Counted from the stretch's first letter, positions 27,009 through 36,001 are shown. The stretch is 64,000 nucleotides of DNA from Novosphingobium capsulatum NBRC 12533 (GCF_001598375.1 NZ_BCYV01000018.1:62001-126000); one strand, 5' to 3'. The notes: generated from the sequence alone by a model not told the origin. Numbers and translations: made by a program.

Positions 27009-28163
27009 ATGATCACGCCGCGCCCCAAGACCGCTTCGCTTCGCGCCATGGCCACGCTGGCAGCGATGGCCGCCCTGTTTCCCACGCTGGCCTGGGCCGA
27101 TGTACGCGACGGGGTAAACGCCTGGTCGCGCGGGGATTATGCCGGGGCAGTGCGCCAGTGGCAGGGGCCCGCCGCCAAGGGCGACGCTGATGCGCAGTTC
27201 AACATGGGCCAGGCGGCCAAGCTGGGCCGGGGCATGCCCAAGGACATGGCCAAGGCCGAAGACTGGTTCCACAAGGCCGCGCGCCAGGGCCATGCCCGCG
27301 CCGCCGACAACTATGGCATTCTGCTGTTCCAGACCGGCCGGCAGAGCGAGGCACTGCCCTGGCTCACCGCCTCGGCCGATCGCGGCGAGCCACGCGCGAT
27401 GTATGTGCTGGGCGTGGCGGCGTTCAACGGCGATTTCCAGCCCAAGGACTGGGTGCGCGCCTATGCCCTGATGACGCGGGCGGCGGCCGTGGGCCTGCCC
27501 CAGGCGATCGAAAGCCTCAAGACGATGAACCAGGTGATCCCGCTGGAACAGCGCCAGATGGGCGCATCGCTGGCGAGCGACCTGGAAACCCGCACCAGCG
27601 ACCAGCGCTCCCGCGAACTGGCCGCCGCCGAACTGGGCGTGAGCACGCCCACGGCAACGGCTGCCGCTGCAACGCCGCTGCCCACCCGCGCCGCGCCTGC
27701 CGCGCTGACCCCGGTTGACCTGCCGCCGGCGCAGACCGGCGATGGCACCATGACGACAGCACCCGGCCGCGTGATGGCCGGCGCCAGCTATGCCAACCCG
27801 GTAGAAGTGCCGCGCGCCGCAATTGCCGCCACCGCCGCGCCCCGGCCCAAGCCGGCACCGGCTGTGGAACCAAAGCCCGCGCCAAAGCCGGTGCCAAAGC
27901 CAGCTGGTACGCCACGGCCCGCTGCCACGGCAACCGGCGCCTGGCGCATCCAGCTTGGTGCCTTTTCGCAAAAGAGCAATGCCGATGGCCTGTGGGCGCG
28001 CGTGCGGGGCCGGGCCGAACTGGCCGGGCACCCGCGCATCGACCTGCCCGAGGGCAAGGTTACGCGGGTTCTGGCGGGGGGCTTTGCCAGCCAGGCCGAA
28101 GCCGCGCATGCCTGCGCCGCGCTGAAAGGCGCGGGCGTGGATTGCATCACGTTGAAGCCCTGA
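27009..28163 (+). CDS. Sel1/TPR repeat and SPOR domain periplasmic protein, 384 aa
   Basis: A signal peptide (ATLAAMAALFPTLAWA) is cleaved before DVRDGVNAWSRGDY. Sel1-like repeats follow (GDADAQFNMGQAAKLGRGMP, GHARAADNYGILLFQTGR, GEPRAMYVLGVAAFNGDF). A Pro/Ala/Lys-rich linker leads to a C-terminal SPOR domain (WRIQLGAFSQKSNADGLW...). This domain order is found in septal and polar envelope proteins of alphaproteobacteria. ATG 27009 is selected because it starts the signal peptide. It is divergent from ParA with a 252-bp gap. Confidence 0.88.
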   Translation: MITPRPKTASLRAMATLAAMAALFPTLAWADVRDGVNAWSRGDYAGAVRQWQGPAAKGDADAQFNMGQAAKLGRGMPKDMAKAEDWFHKAARQGHARAADNYGILLFQTGRQSEALPWLTASADRGEPRAMYVLGVAAFNGDFQPKDWVRAYALMTRAAAVGLPQAIESLKTMNQVIPLEQRQMGASLASDLETRTSDQRSRELAAAELGVSTPTATAAAATPLPTRAAPAALTPVDLPPAQTGDGTMTTAPGRVMAGASYANPVEVPRAAIAATAAPRPKPAPAVEPKPAPKPVPKPAGTPRPAATATGAWRIQLGAFSQKSNADGLWARVRGRAELAGHPRIDLPEGKVTRVLAGGFASQAEAAHACAALKGAGVDCITLKP

Positions 28164-28208
28164 CGGTTTGATCTTTCCGGCAGGCCGCGCGCGGTGCATG
28201 GGCGCGGC

Positions 28209-29474
28209 ATGACCACGCCTGATCCAGCCCCCCTGGCGCCCCTACCCCGCATCGCCGCACTGGATTTCCTGCGCGGCTGCGCCGTGCTGGGCATTCTGGC
28301 GATCAACATTACCGGGTTTTGGGGGCCGCAACTCGCCAGCCTCAGCCCTGCGCTACCCCGGCTGGATGGACCAGGGCTAACTTGGTTCGTGATCAGCTAC
28401 CTGCTGTTCGATGGCAAGATGCGCGGCCTGTTCACTCTGCTGTTCGGGGCGAGCATGGTGCTGTTTGCGCAAAGCGTGGAGCGGCGCGGGTTGTCGCCCG
28501 ATACCATGCAGGTGCGCCGCCTGCTGTGGCTGCTGGTGTTTGGCTATCTGCACTATGCCCTGCTGTGGTGGGGCGATATCCTGTTTGCCTATGCGCTGTG
28601 CGGCATGCTGGCGCTGGCGCTGCGGCGGCTCGATCCGCTGCCGCTGCTGGCGATCGGCGTGCCGGTGCTGGTCCTGGCCCATGCGTTTGATGCGCTGGCC
28701 GCCCTGCCCGCGATTGCCGGGGAACAGCGCGTGCTGGCCGGGATCGGCACCCCAGCAGACCGCGCCGCCGTGGCCGATATCGCCGCGCGCGTGGCGCAAT
28801 CGCTGGCGGCCGACGCGCGCGTGCTCCATGCCGGCTGGATCGAGAGCGTGGGCTTGCGCACCCTGGTAACGCCAGCCTTCCCGCTGACCGCCACGCTCAA
28901 CACTTTCAGCGAGACCTTTCCGCTGATGCTGATCGGCATGGCCTTGTTCAAAAGCGGCTTTTTCACCGCGCGCTGGCCGCGTGCAGCGATGCTGGGCCTG
29001 GCCCTTGGCGGCGTGGTGCTGGGCGGCGCGGCCAGCGTGGCGCTGGCGCTGTGGGCCGATCGCAGCGGCTGGCCGGCGCAGCTGACCTTTGCCGTGACCA
29101 CCGACATGGCCGCCCTGCCCCGGCTGGCGATGACGCTGGGCTATGCCGCGGCGCTGCTGCTGGCCTGGCCGGCGCTGGCGCGACGGGCGCCTGGCCGGGC
29201 GCTGGCGGCGGCGGGGCGCTGCGCCTTTACCAATTACCTCGGCACCAGCCTGATCATGAGCGCGCTGTTCTGCGGCTGGGGCGCGGGGCTAGGTTGGGGC
29301 AATGCCCATGCCGTGCCGCGCGGCAGCCTGCCGCTGTTCGTGATCCTGGGCTGGGCGATCATGCTGGCCTGGCCGCAAGCCTGGCTGGCCCGCTTTGGCC
29401 AGGGGCCGCTGGAGCGGCTGTGGCGGCGGCTGACCTTTGCCGGCGTTATACGGTCTGCGGATGGCGCGGGGTAA
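28209..29474 (+). CDS. DUF418 family membrane protein, 421 aa
   Basis: The start MTTPDPAPLAPLPRIAALDF followed by LRGCAVLGILAIN is the typical N-terminus of the DUF418 (YeiB-like) family. About nine to ten hydrophobic segments follow, and the C-terminal DUF418 portion carries GRCAFTNYLGTSLIM. Function is not established; transport or acyltransferase-like roles have been suggested for relatives. ATG 28209 is preferred over a GTG at 28194. Its 3' end overlaps the convergent aspartic protease gene by 29 bp. Confidence 0.9.
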   Translation: MTTPDPAPLAPLPRIAALDFLRGCAVLGILAINITGFWGPQLASLSPALPRLDGPGLTWFVISYLLFDGKMRGLFTLLFGASMVLFAQSVERRGLSPDTMQVRRLLWLLVFGYLHYALLWWGDILFAYALCGMLALALRRLDPLPLLAIGVPVLVLAHAFDALAALPAIAGEQRVLAGIGTPADRAAVADIAARVAQSLAADARVLHAGWIESVGLRTLVTPAFPLTATLNTFSETFPLMLIGMALFKSGFFTARWPRAAMLGLALGGVVLGGAASVALALWADRSGWPAQLTFAVTTDMAALPRLAMTLGYAAALLLAWPALARRAPGRALAAAGRCAFTNYLGTSLIMSALFCGWGAGLGWGNAHAVPRGSLPLFVILGWAIMLAWPQAWLARFGQGPLERLWRRLTFAGVIRSADGAG

Positions 29475-30093
29475 GGATCAGCACGCCTTCTTCCACCCGC
29501 CAGCCTTTGAGGCGGTTGAGGAAATTCATGCCCAGCACGTTGAGGCCGCCGGTCGTCTCGCTGACGATCACGTCCATGTCGCGCGCGACGATCGAGCCGA
29601 ACTTGAGGGTTTCCACCCGCGCCGTCTGTGCCTCAACATCGCCGTTGGCAGTGTGCATCACCACCGGCAGGCGCAGGGGATCGGCCGTAATGCCCGCCTC
29701 GCTGGCGCCTTCGGCCGACAGCGTGGTGATCGTGGCGCCGGTATCGACCATGAAGCGGGTGCGCGTGCCGTTGACGTTCGCCTCGATCCAATAGTGCCCG
29801 TCAGCCGCCAGCGGCACGCGCACTTCGCCGCCGGAAACCTGCGCCTCGGGCAGGCCGATGCTGGGCATGAAATGGGCGAACGAGGGATCGAGGTGAACGA
29901 AGCGCAGGCATGCCACGGCAAACACGCCCAGCAGCACGAGATTGCCGAAAAAGCGCATGAGCCGCGCCAGGCCGCCGCCGCCCAGCCCCGCCAGGGTGAC
30001 CAGCACCATCGCCACCAGCGCTGCGGCAAGCAGCGGCGGCGGGCTGATAAGCCAGGGCGGCAGGGCGCCAAGCATGTGGCCGGGATCGATCAT
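29446..30093 (-). CDS. Clan AA retropepsin-like aspartic protease, 215 aa, membrane anchored
   Basis: The protein has two N-terminal hydrophobic segments (about residues 13-37 and 51-63) and a C-terminal retropepsin-type domain. The active-site motif is RFMVDTGATITTLS with the aspartate at residue 117, followed by a single half-pepsin lobe (LNVLGMNFLNRLKGWRVEEG). It therefore must dimerise to be active. It matches the TIGR02281 family found in alphaproteobacteria; substrates are unknown. ATG 30093 is used because the extension to 30177 is low in hydrophobic or conserved character. Confidence 0.88.
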   Translation of the reverse strand: MIDPGHMLGALPPWLISPPPLLAAALVAMVLVTLAGLGGGGLARLMRFFGNLVLLGVFAVACLRFVHLDPSFAHFMPSIGLPEAQVSGGEVRVPLAADGHYWIEANVNGTRTRFMVDTGATITTLSAEGASEAGITADPLRLPVVMHTANGDVEAQTARVETLKFGSIVARDMDVIVSETTGGLNVLGMNFLNRLKGWRVEEGVLILTPRHPQTV

Positions 30094-30285
30094 CACCCGC
30101 CTTTTGCCACGGCCAACCTTGCCCCAAGCTGAAAACGCATGCGCGCGGCCGCCGTGCCGTAACGCTTGGGAAACCACGGTGATTTACGATAGAACCAAGG
30201 CTTGTCCCTGGGCGGGACAGGCAGCCCGGCGCGCTGGCCTTGATCGGCGTGAACGCTATTATCCGGGGTGAAAGGAAAATCTGGC

Positions 30286-31065
30286 ATGGCTGGCAAGCCG
30301 GCATGGTGGCGCAAGGCGCTGTGGCCGAACGGAAAAGACGGGTTGAAGACGAGGCAAGGCCGCCAGGCCGCGTGGCGCCGCCTGGCGGTGCTGGGCGCGG
30401 GCGCCTGTGCCACCGGCCTTGCCATACTCCTGGCGTTTCACGTGGGCCAGGATCTGGCCCGCAGCCTGGCTGGCGGGGATGACGATGCGCCCCAGGCGCT
30501 GCCAACCGCGCTGGCCGAGGCGGCCCCTGCCCCGGCCGCGCAAGCCGCTATCCCGCCGGCAGCGGCGGCGCCCGCCGCGCAGACCCCGGCGGCCGACACG
30601 CCCTTCGTGGTCAAGTCCGTGCTCAAGATCGATGGGCCGATCCGCTTTGGCCAGTTCTATTGGGATGAAAGCCAAAGCCAGGCCGGCCCGGTGGTGATCA
30701 CCGTGGACCTGACCGCCCGCGTGCTTTCGGTGTTCCGCGATGGCCACGAGATCGGCGCGACCGCGATCCTCAAGGGCTATGGCGACAAGCCCACCCCGCT
30801 CGGCGTGTTTCCGATCACCCAGAAGGACGCAACGCACGTGTCCAACCTCTATGACGCGCCGATGCCCTGGATGCTGCGCCTGACCAACGATGGCGTCTCG
30901 ATCCACGGATCAAAGGTGGAAAAGGGCTATGCCACCAACGGCTGCGTGGGCGTGCCCGACGAATTCGCCAAGCGCCTGTTCAAGGTGGCGAGCCTGGGTG
31001 ACAAGGTGATCATCACCGACGGCAAGCGCCTGGGCCTGGGCGGGTCCATCAATCCTGGAGCGTAG
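30286..31065 (+). CDS. L,D-transpeptidase family protein, atypical active site, 259 aa
   Basis: A membrane segment at about residues 32-52 acts as a signal anchor. An Ala/Pro linker leads to a YkuD domain: VVITVDLTARVLSVFRDGHE, TPLGVFPIT and then SIHGSKVEKGYATNGCVGVP. The catalytic histidine and cysteine are present, but the usual SHGCxR is replaced by NGCVGVP, a variant seen in other alphaproteobacterial YkuD proteins. It is distinct from the larger LdtD-type gene at 22423. ATG 30286 has AAGGA ten bases upstream; GTG 30268 is an alternative. Confidence 0.84.
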   Translation: MAGKPAWWRKALWPNGKDGLKTRQGRQAAWRRLAVLGAGACATGLAILLAFHVGQDLARSLAGGDDDAPQALPTALAEAAPAPAAQAAIPPAAAAPAAQTPAADTPFVVKSVLKIDGPIRFGQFYWDESQSQAGPVVITVDLTARVLSVFRDGHEIGATAILKGYGDKPTPLGVFPITQKDATHVSNLYDAPMPWMLRLTNDGVSIHGSKVEKGYATNGCVGVPDEFAKRLFKVASLGDKVIITDGKRLGLGGSINPGA

Positions 31066-31115
31066 GCGCGGTGGGTTCGGTTGCGGACGTTTTCGCGCTA
31101 TGTACAACCATAGCA

Positions 31116-31149
31116 GCTGGACCCCGGATCAAGTCCGGGGTGACGAGGA
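31116..31149. repeat. 34-bp hairpin repeat, copy B
   Basis: This is identical over 34 bases to 12843-12876, with a CCCCGGA/TCCGGGG stem. It lies between the convergent L,D-transpeptidase and fliA genes and may serve as a terminator. Confidence 0.8.
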
Positions 31150-31206
31150 ATAGGACGGTCGTTTGTGGAATGACCGTCACTGGTGATCCCCCTGGCGGGG
31201 AGGACA

Positions 31207-31938
31207 TCACAGCACGTCGAACCCGCTGCCCAGGCCAGCGCGCAGTTTGTCCAGGGCCTGGGCCTTGAGCTGGTGCACGCGCGGGACGGATACTTCCAGC
31301 ACCTGGGCGATTTCCGCCAGGTTCAGTTCCTCCACGAAATAGAGCTGGATCACCAGTTGCAACCGCTCGGGCAGTGCGGCGATGGCCTTGGCTACCAGTT
31401 GGCGGCTTTCGCTGTCGGCCAGCTGGGCAAAGGCATCGGGGCGATCGTCGGCAAAGGCGCTGTCGCTGTCGGAATAGGCATCGTCGATCGCCTCGATCCG
31501 CACCGGCTCGCTCGCCGCGCGCAGGTCGGCCAGTTCGGTGTCGGTCAGCCCCAGGGCGCGGGCCAGTTCGGGCTCGCTGGGCATGCGGCCCAGTTCCATG
31601 GTCAGCTGGTTGGTCTTTTCGCGCAAGGTGCGCCGCCGATCGGACGAGGTGCGCGAAAGCGGCATGGTGCGCCGCACCAGATCCACCATCGCCCCGCGCA
31701 CCCGCAGCTTGGCATAGGCGGCAAAGCCATCTTCGGTGGGGCCGGAATGCTTTTGCGCGCATTCGGTCAGCGCCACCAGGCCCGCCTGGACCAGATCATC
31801 GACATCCACCCCGGAATGGCCAGACCCGTGCACGTGCCAGGCCAGGCGGCGCACCATCGGCAGGAACCGGCGAATGCGATCGGCGGTATCGTCACGATAG
31901 GCACGCGAGGCGGCAAAGCTGCGGTGATCGTGTTTCAT
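31207..31938 (-). CDS. fliA: RNA polymerase sigma-28 factor FliA, 243 aa
   Basis: FliA directs late flagellar transcription and is held inactive by FlgM. Region 2 includes VDVDDLVQAGLVALTECAQK and FAAYAKLRVRGAMVDLVR, region 3 LTMELGRMPSEPELARALGL, and region 4 LPERLQLVIQLYFVEELNLA followed by a helix-turn-helix EIAQVLEVSVPRVHQLKAQA. Length and order match the family. It lies 54 bp downstream of flhA on the same strand and is probably read from the sigma-54 promoter at 35124-35139. Its likely targets in the window are motA, flgM and flagellin. Confidence 0.95.
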   Translation of the reverse strand: MKHDHRSFAASRAYRDDTADRIRRFLPMVRRLAWHVHGSGHSGVDVDDLVQAGLVALTECAQKHSGPTEDGFAAYAKLRVRGAMVDLVRRTMPLSRTSSDRRRTLREKTNQLTMELGRMPSEPELARALGLTDTELADLRAASEPVRIEAIDDAYSDSDSAFADDRPDAFAQLADSESRQLVAKAIAALPERLQLVIQLYFVEELNLAEIAQVLEVSVPRVHQLKAQALDKLRAGLGSGFDVL

Positions 31939-31992
31939 GGAGTCTCGTTTTCTTTTTTGAAGACCAGGAAGAGGCAGGAACGGGCGCCGCGA

Positions 31993-34101
31993 TCACGCCG
32001 TCAGGGCGGGTTGGAGCGGCGGCGGCAGCTGCGGCGGCCCGGTCGGCGTCTCCTCGCCGATCACCGCAACCACCTCGATCGGCTGGGTGGGCGGCAGTTC
32101 GGCGATCGACAGCACCACGCAACCCGGCGCCCGCTGCCGCATCAGCGCGGCCAGCGCCCGCCGCGCGCGCGGCTGCACGATCAGCGCCGGCGCAATCGCG
32201 CCGGGGCCGCGCTGAGTGACAATGGCGTTGACCCGTTCGCCGATGGTACGCGCCAGGTCTGGCTCGATCACCGGCTGCCCAGTGACGGGATCGTGCATTC
32301 CGCCCACGATCATTCCTTCAAGCTGGCCCGACAGCGTGAGCACGGGCAGCCGTTCGGTGGGGCCACAGACGCGCGCCACGATCAGCCCGCCCAGCTCGGC
32401 CCGCAGCAGATCGACCAGCTTGTCGTGGTCGGTGGTCTGCAGCACGGCCTGGCTCAGCGCCGCCAGGATCGGCATCGGATGGGCGATGGTCACCCCGTCT
32501 TCGAGCAAGGCATGGAACAGGCGGGTGAGCGCGGCGAGCGAGAGCGGCTGCGGATGCAGCGTTTCGATCAGGCCAGGCGCGCGATCGCGCACTGCATCGA
32601 GAATGGCGCGCACTTCATCGGGGCCGAGCAGCAGTTGTGGCCGTTCACCCAGCAACTGGTTGAGGTGGGTGGCAATCACCGTGCTGGCGTCCACCGTGAG
32701 GAAGCCTTCGGCAATGGCCTGATCGCGCGAGTGGTTCTCGATCCACAGCGCCGGGCAGCCAAAGCTCGGATCGCGCGTCGCCTCGCCAATCAGGCCATGA
32801 TCGCCGCGCGCCTCGCCGGCATCGATCGCCAGCACGCGATCGGCGCGCACCGTGGCCCCGCCCAGCGGCACCCCGCCCAGCATGATGCGATAATCGTTGG
32901 GGCCAAGGTCCAGGCTGTCACGCACGCGGAACTGCGGCACGACAAAGCCGAACGCCTGGCTCAACTGCTTGCGCACGCCGGTGATGCGGGTGACCAGCGG
33001 AGAACCGCGCCGCTCGTCCACCAAGTGGACCAGGCCATAGCCCAGCTCGATAGTGACCAGCGTGTGGTCGCTGACTTCTTCCAGGGTGATGCGCGCCGGA
33101 TCGCTGGGCGGCGCTTCGGGTTCGAGCACGGGTTCGGGGCGGCGGGCCCGCTGGCGCAGGGCCCACCACAGCCAGCCGGCCCCGGCCGCGGCGGGCAGGA
33201 AAACCGATTGCGGCATGGCGGGAATGGCGCCGATCGCGCCCAGGATCACCGCCACCGGCAGCCAGGTGGCGGGATTGGCGAACTGGTGGCCGATCTGGCC
33301 GGCCAGATCGCGCGTATCGGCCACGCGGGTGACGATCACTGCCGCCGCGATCGACAGCAGCAGCGAGGGCACCTGCGCCACCAGCGCATCGCCCACCGCC
33401 AGGGTAATATATCGCTGCGCCGCCTCGCCAGCGCTCAACCCGTGGGTGATCATCCCCAGGCAGAAGCCGGCGATGATATTGACGCCCAGGATCAGCAGCG
33501 CGGCAATGGCATCGCCTTTGACGAACTTGCTGGCGCCGTCCATCGCGCCATAGAAATCGGCCTCGGTCGCCACTTCGCGGCGGCGGGACTTGGCTTCATC
33601 GGCGCTAATCAGCCCGGCGGCAAGATCGGCATCGATCGCCATCTGCTTGCCCGGCAAGGCATCGAGGGTGAAGCGCGCCGACACTTCTGACACACGGCCC
33701 GCGCCCTTGGTCACCACCACCAGGTTGATGATCATCAGGATCATGAACACGAACAGGCCAACGGCGAAATTGCCGCCGACCAGGAACGCGCCGAAGGCCT
33801 CGATCACGTGGCCAGCGGCGGCCTCGCCCTCGTGGCCGCGCACCAGCACGATGCGGGTGGACGCAACGTTGAGCGCCAGGCGCAGCAGCGTGGCAAACAG
33901 CAGGACCGAGGGGAACGAGCTGAAATCGAGGGGCTTTTCGGCATTCATCGCGGCCATCAGGATCGCCACCGACAGCGCGATGTTGACCACGAAAAACACG
34001 TCGAGCAGCACCGAAGGGAGCGGCACGATCATCAGCACGATAAGCATGAGGATGCCGGCCGGAAGGGCCATGGCACCGGGCGAGCCAAAACGCTTGAACA
34101 T
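31993..34101 (-). CDS. flhA: Flagellar export gate protein FlhA, 702 aa
   Basis: FlhA is the large nonameric gate subunit of the flagellar type III export apparatus in the inner membrane. The N-terminal half has eight hydrophobic helices; the FHIPEP-type region includes LNVASTRIVLVRGHEGEAAA and the cytosolic loop RFTLDALPGKQMAIDADLAA. The C-terminal half is the soluble chaperone- and substrate-docking domain. Normal length. It is seven bases downstream of the transglycosylase gene and upstream of fliA. flhB and fliPQR are not in this window. Confidence 0.97.
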   Translation of the reverse strand: MFKRFGSPGAMALPAGILMLIVLMIVPLPSVLLDVFFVVNIALSVAILMAAMNAEKPLDFSSFPSVLLFATLLRLALNVASTRIVLVRGHEGEAAAGHVIEAFGAFLVGGNFAVGLFVFMILMIINLVVVTKGAGRVSEVSARFTLDALPGKQMAIDADLAAGLISADEAKSRRREVATEADFYGAMDGASKFVKGDAIAALLILGVNIIAGFCLGMITHGLSAGEAAQRYITLAVGDALVAQVPSLLLSIAAAVIVTRVADTRDLAGQIGHQFANPATWLPVAVILGAIGAIPAMPQSVFLPAAAGAGWLWWALRQRARRPEPVLEPEAPPSDPARITLEEVSDHTLVTIELGYGLVHLVDERRGSPLVTRITGVRKQLSQAFGFVVPQFRVRDSLDLGPNDYRIMLGGVPLGGATVRADRVLAIDAGEARGDHGLIGEATRDPSFGCPALWIENHSRDQAIAEGFLTVDASTVIATHLNQLLGERPQLLLGPDEVRAILDAVRDRAPGLIETLHPQPLSLAALTRLFHALLEDGVTIAHPMPILAALSQAVLQTTDHDKLVDLLRAELGGLIVARVCGPTERLPVLTLSGQLEGMIVGGMHDPVTGQPVIEPDLARTIGERVNAIVTQRGPGAIAPALIVQPRARRALAALMRQRAPGCVVLSIAELPPTQPIEVVAVIGEETPTGPPQLPPPLQPALTA

Positions 34102-34107
34102 GATCGG

Positions 34108-35061
34108 TTAGAGCCCCATCGCCTTGAGCCGGCCATAGGCACGGGCCACATGATCGCCGCCCGCGCTGCCCGGCGAGGCCAGGGCGAAGGTATCGCGCAG
34201 GGTATCGGCCATCGAGGCGCGCGCAGGTGCCGCCTGCCCGCCAGGGTTGCCGGCATTGGCCGCAACCTGCTGGAATTCCTGCGCCACCGGGCCGCCGGTT
34301 GGCGCCGGCTGCGAGACCGGTGCGCCGGGCAGACCGAGCGCGGAAGGATCGCCATAGGGCGTGGCCGCCATCGCCCATGAGCCCGACAGCGGCGGCAGCG
34401 CGCTGCCGCTACCGGCAGCCTCAAGCCGGCTGCGCAAAAGGTCCATCACGCCAGAAAGCGAACGCGGCGCGCCGCTGGCGGAAAAGAAGATCGCGCGGTT
34501 GGCCGCTGCCGCCTTGGGCAGCAGCGCCGCCGCGCTGGCATCGGGATCGGCCGCCAGGCCAGCCAGGAAGCGCCCGGCGCCATCGGCACCGAGGAAATGC
34601 GCGAGATAGAGTTCGGCATTGTCGGGATCGCGGCCCAGCGTGGTGGAGAGCGCCACGCGGTTGTCATTGGCCAGGTCTCCGGCCAGCAGGGCAGAAAGCT
34701 GGGGGTCATGGCGCATGGCCAAAAGGCGGCTGCGCAGCGCGGGATCGCTGGCGGCGCTGCCCACGGCATCGCCGGCCCAATCCAGCCCATGATCGGCGCC
34801 GTGGCGCGCCAGGGTGCCGAGCCAGGTCTGCCCGGTGAACTGGTAAAGCCCGGTCGCGCTGGACGTGCGGGCGCGGGCGTGGGGATCAAGCCCGGATTCG
34901 AGCCGCGCCTGCGCGAGCAGATAGCCAAAGTCCACGCCGGTGGCATTGGCCGCGCGCGCGATGGCGGCGTGCACCGCGCCGCCTTGGGACGCGCTGCCGC
35001 CCATGATCGCGCCGGTTGCCGGATCGGCAATGCTGCCGGCAGAGTTTTGCACTGAACTCAA
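34108..35061 (-). CDS. Flagellar lytic transglycosylase-like protein, about 317 aa
   Basis: The N-terminal domain is an SLT-type lysozyme fold with the catalytic glutamate in LAQARLESGLDPHAR, then TSSATGLYQFTGQTWL and AELYLAHFLGADGAGRF. The second half is a low-complexity Ala/Gly/Pro tail. Such proteins open peptidoglycan for the flagellar rod, and FlgJ in this organism lacks its own muramidase domain. An ATG at 35070 has AAGG directly against it. TTG at 35061 puts that AAGG nine bases away, so TTG is preferred. A near-perfect sigma-54 promoter lies 62 bases upstream. No classical signal peptide is visible, suggesting export through the flagellar apparatus. Confidence 0.84.
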   Translation of the reverse strand: MSSVQNSAGSIADPATGAIMGGSASQGGAVHAAIARAANATGVDFGYLLAQARLESGLDPHARARTSSATGLYQFTGQTWLGTLARHGADHGLDWAGDAVGSAASDPALRSRLLAMRHDPQLSALLAGDLANDNRVALSTTLGRDPDNAELYLAHFLGADGAGRFLAGLAADPDASAAALLPKAAAANRAIFFSASGAPRSLSGVMDLLRSRLEAAGSGSALPPLSGSWAMAATPYGDPSALGLPGAPVSQPAPTGGPVAQEFQQVAANAGNPGGQAAPARASMADTLRDTFALASPGSAGGDHVARAYGRLKAMGL

Positions 35062-35123
35062 GGCCCACATCCTTGTGCTTGCGGCGAAAGCCAGACGATG
35101 GCGCGCCGCGACAAGGAGAGTAC

Positions 35124-35139
35124 AGCAAGGGTTGTGCCA
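35124..35139 (-). promoter_or_regulatory. Sigma-54 promoter of the transglycosylase-flhA-fliA operon
   Basis: On the minus strand the sequence reads TGGCACAACCCTTGCT, matching TGGCAC-N5-TTGCW, with GG and GC exactly ten bases apart. It is 62 bases upstream of the transglycosylase start and points toward flhA and fliA, placing sigma-28 synthesis under sigma-54 control. Confidence 0.82.
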
Positions 35140-35260
35140 GTTTTCCGAAATCCGAAGAAAGGATGCCGGATTCAGCGCTTTGCCGCGCACAAAAAAGCGC
35201 TGCGAGCCGGCCCGGCAAGGGCAGCGGCACGCAGCGCCAGACAAAATTTGCCGGTGGGGA

Positions 35261-35629
35261 TCAGCGCACGCGCGCGGTGCGGGCGTGGTGCGCGCGCACC
35301 TGGCCGGCATGAGCGCGGTAGAGCGCGGGGGTTCCGGTCAGGGCATCGAGCCGGGCGGCAACATTGGCGGCGATCAGGTTGCGCACGCGGCGGTTGGCTT
35401 CGTTGAGGCGGCGCGCGGCATCGACCATGCCCCGGCATTCCTCGTCGATCGCCTCGCTTGCCACCGTTTCCAAGCGGCTGCACAGATCCGCCTTGTCGAC
35501 CGCGCACCCCATGATCGCATCCATGTCGAGGCCGGCCAGCGCCTGGCGTTCTTCATTGAGCACGGCAATCATCTGGCCCAGCGCGCGGGCGAGATCGGTG
35601 GGGTGGCAAATCGGTGCGTCAGCGGTCAT
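35261..35629 (-). CDS. flgN: FlgN-like flagellar export chaperone, 122 aa
   Basis: This small helical protein follows flgM with an ATGA overlap, the usual place of flgN. It shows the family pattern: an N-terminal helix with LNEERQALAGLDMDAIMG, a central KADLCSRLETV and an Asn-bearing segment ARRLNEANRRVRNLIAANVA. FlgN binds the hook-associated proteins FlgK and FlgL and guides them to the export gate. Sequence similarity in this family is low, so the call rests on pattern and position. The C-terminus is Arg/His-rich. Confidence 0.78.
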   Translation of the reverse strand: MTADAPICHPTDLARALGQMIAVLNEERQALAGLDMDAIMGCAVDKADLCSRLETVASEAIDEECRGMVDAARRLNEANRRVRNLIAANVAARLDALTGTPALYRAHAGQVRAHHARTARVR

Positions 35630-35946
35630 TGGGGGGTCCTCAGCAGCATGCCGGCGGCAATCATGGCATCGGCGATCCGGGCGGGAATCACCGGGTAATG
35701 GCCCTCCGCGATGGCGCGGCGAATCTGGGCGACGCGATCGCTGCTGACCGGCACCTCGCCGGCGCGGGTCGCATCGCTGGTGGCAACAGTGGCAGCGGCG
35801 GTCGCCGCGCTGGCCTGGACAGCAGGCGCGGCCTGGGCCACGGCTGCCGCCGTGGGGTCGGTCGCCTGGGGCGGCACATCGGATGCGGCAATCTTGACCT
35901 GGACCGCACCAACCGGCCGCGACGGTCCGATTTCGATGTTGGACAT
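35626..35946 (-). CDS. flgM: Anti-sigma-28 factor FlgM, 106 aa
   Basis: FlgM binds FliA and blocks late gene transcription until it is secreted through the finished hook-basal body. The C-terminal sigma-binding region VSSDRVAQIRRAIAEGHYPV followed by IPARIADAMIAAG is typical. The Ala/Thr-rich N-terminal half is unstructured, as expected for an export substrate. It overlaps the flgN-like gene by four bases. A sigma-28-like promoter lies 30 bases upstream of its ATG, so FlgM is probably also made late, feeding back on FliA. Confidence 0.92.
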   Translation of the reverse strand: MSNIEIGPSRPVGAVQVKIAASDVPPQATDPTAAAVAQAAPAVQASAATAAATVATSDATRAGEVPVSSDRVAQIRRAIAEGHYPVIPARIADAMIAAGMLLRTPQ

Positions 35947-35975
35947 GGTCGAGCTCCTCGGGGGTTATGCCGGGA

Positions 35976-36001
35976 AGAACGGCATTGCTCCGCAGAGTTT
36001 A
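35976..36001 (-). promoter_or_regulatory. Sigma-28-like promoter of flgM
   Basis: On the minus strand TAAA is followed after 14 bases by GCCGTTCT. The -10 box is identical to that upstream of motA, and the spacing is the same as at motA and flagellin. It lies 30 bases upstream of the flgM ATG. Confidence 0.62.

Noticed and set aside
31183..33690. 835-residue open frame on the plus strand
   Set aside because: Antisense to fliA and flhA, with shadow composition.
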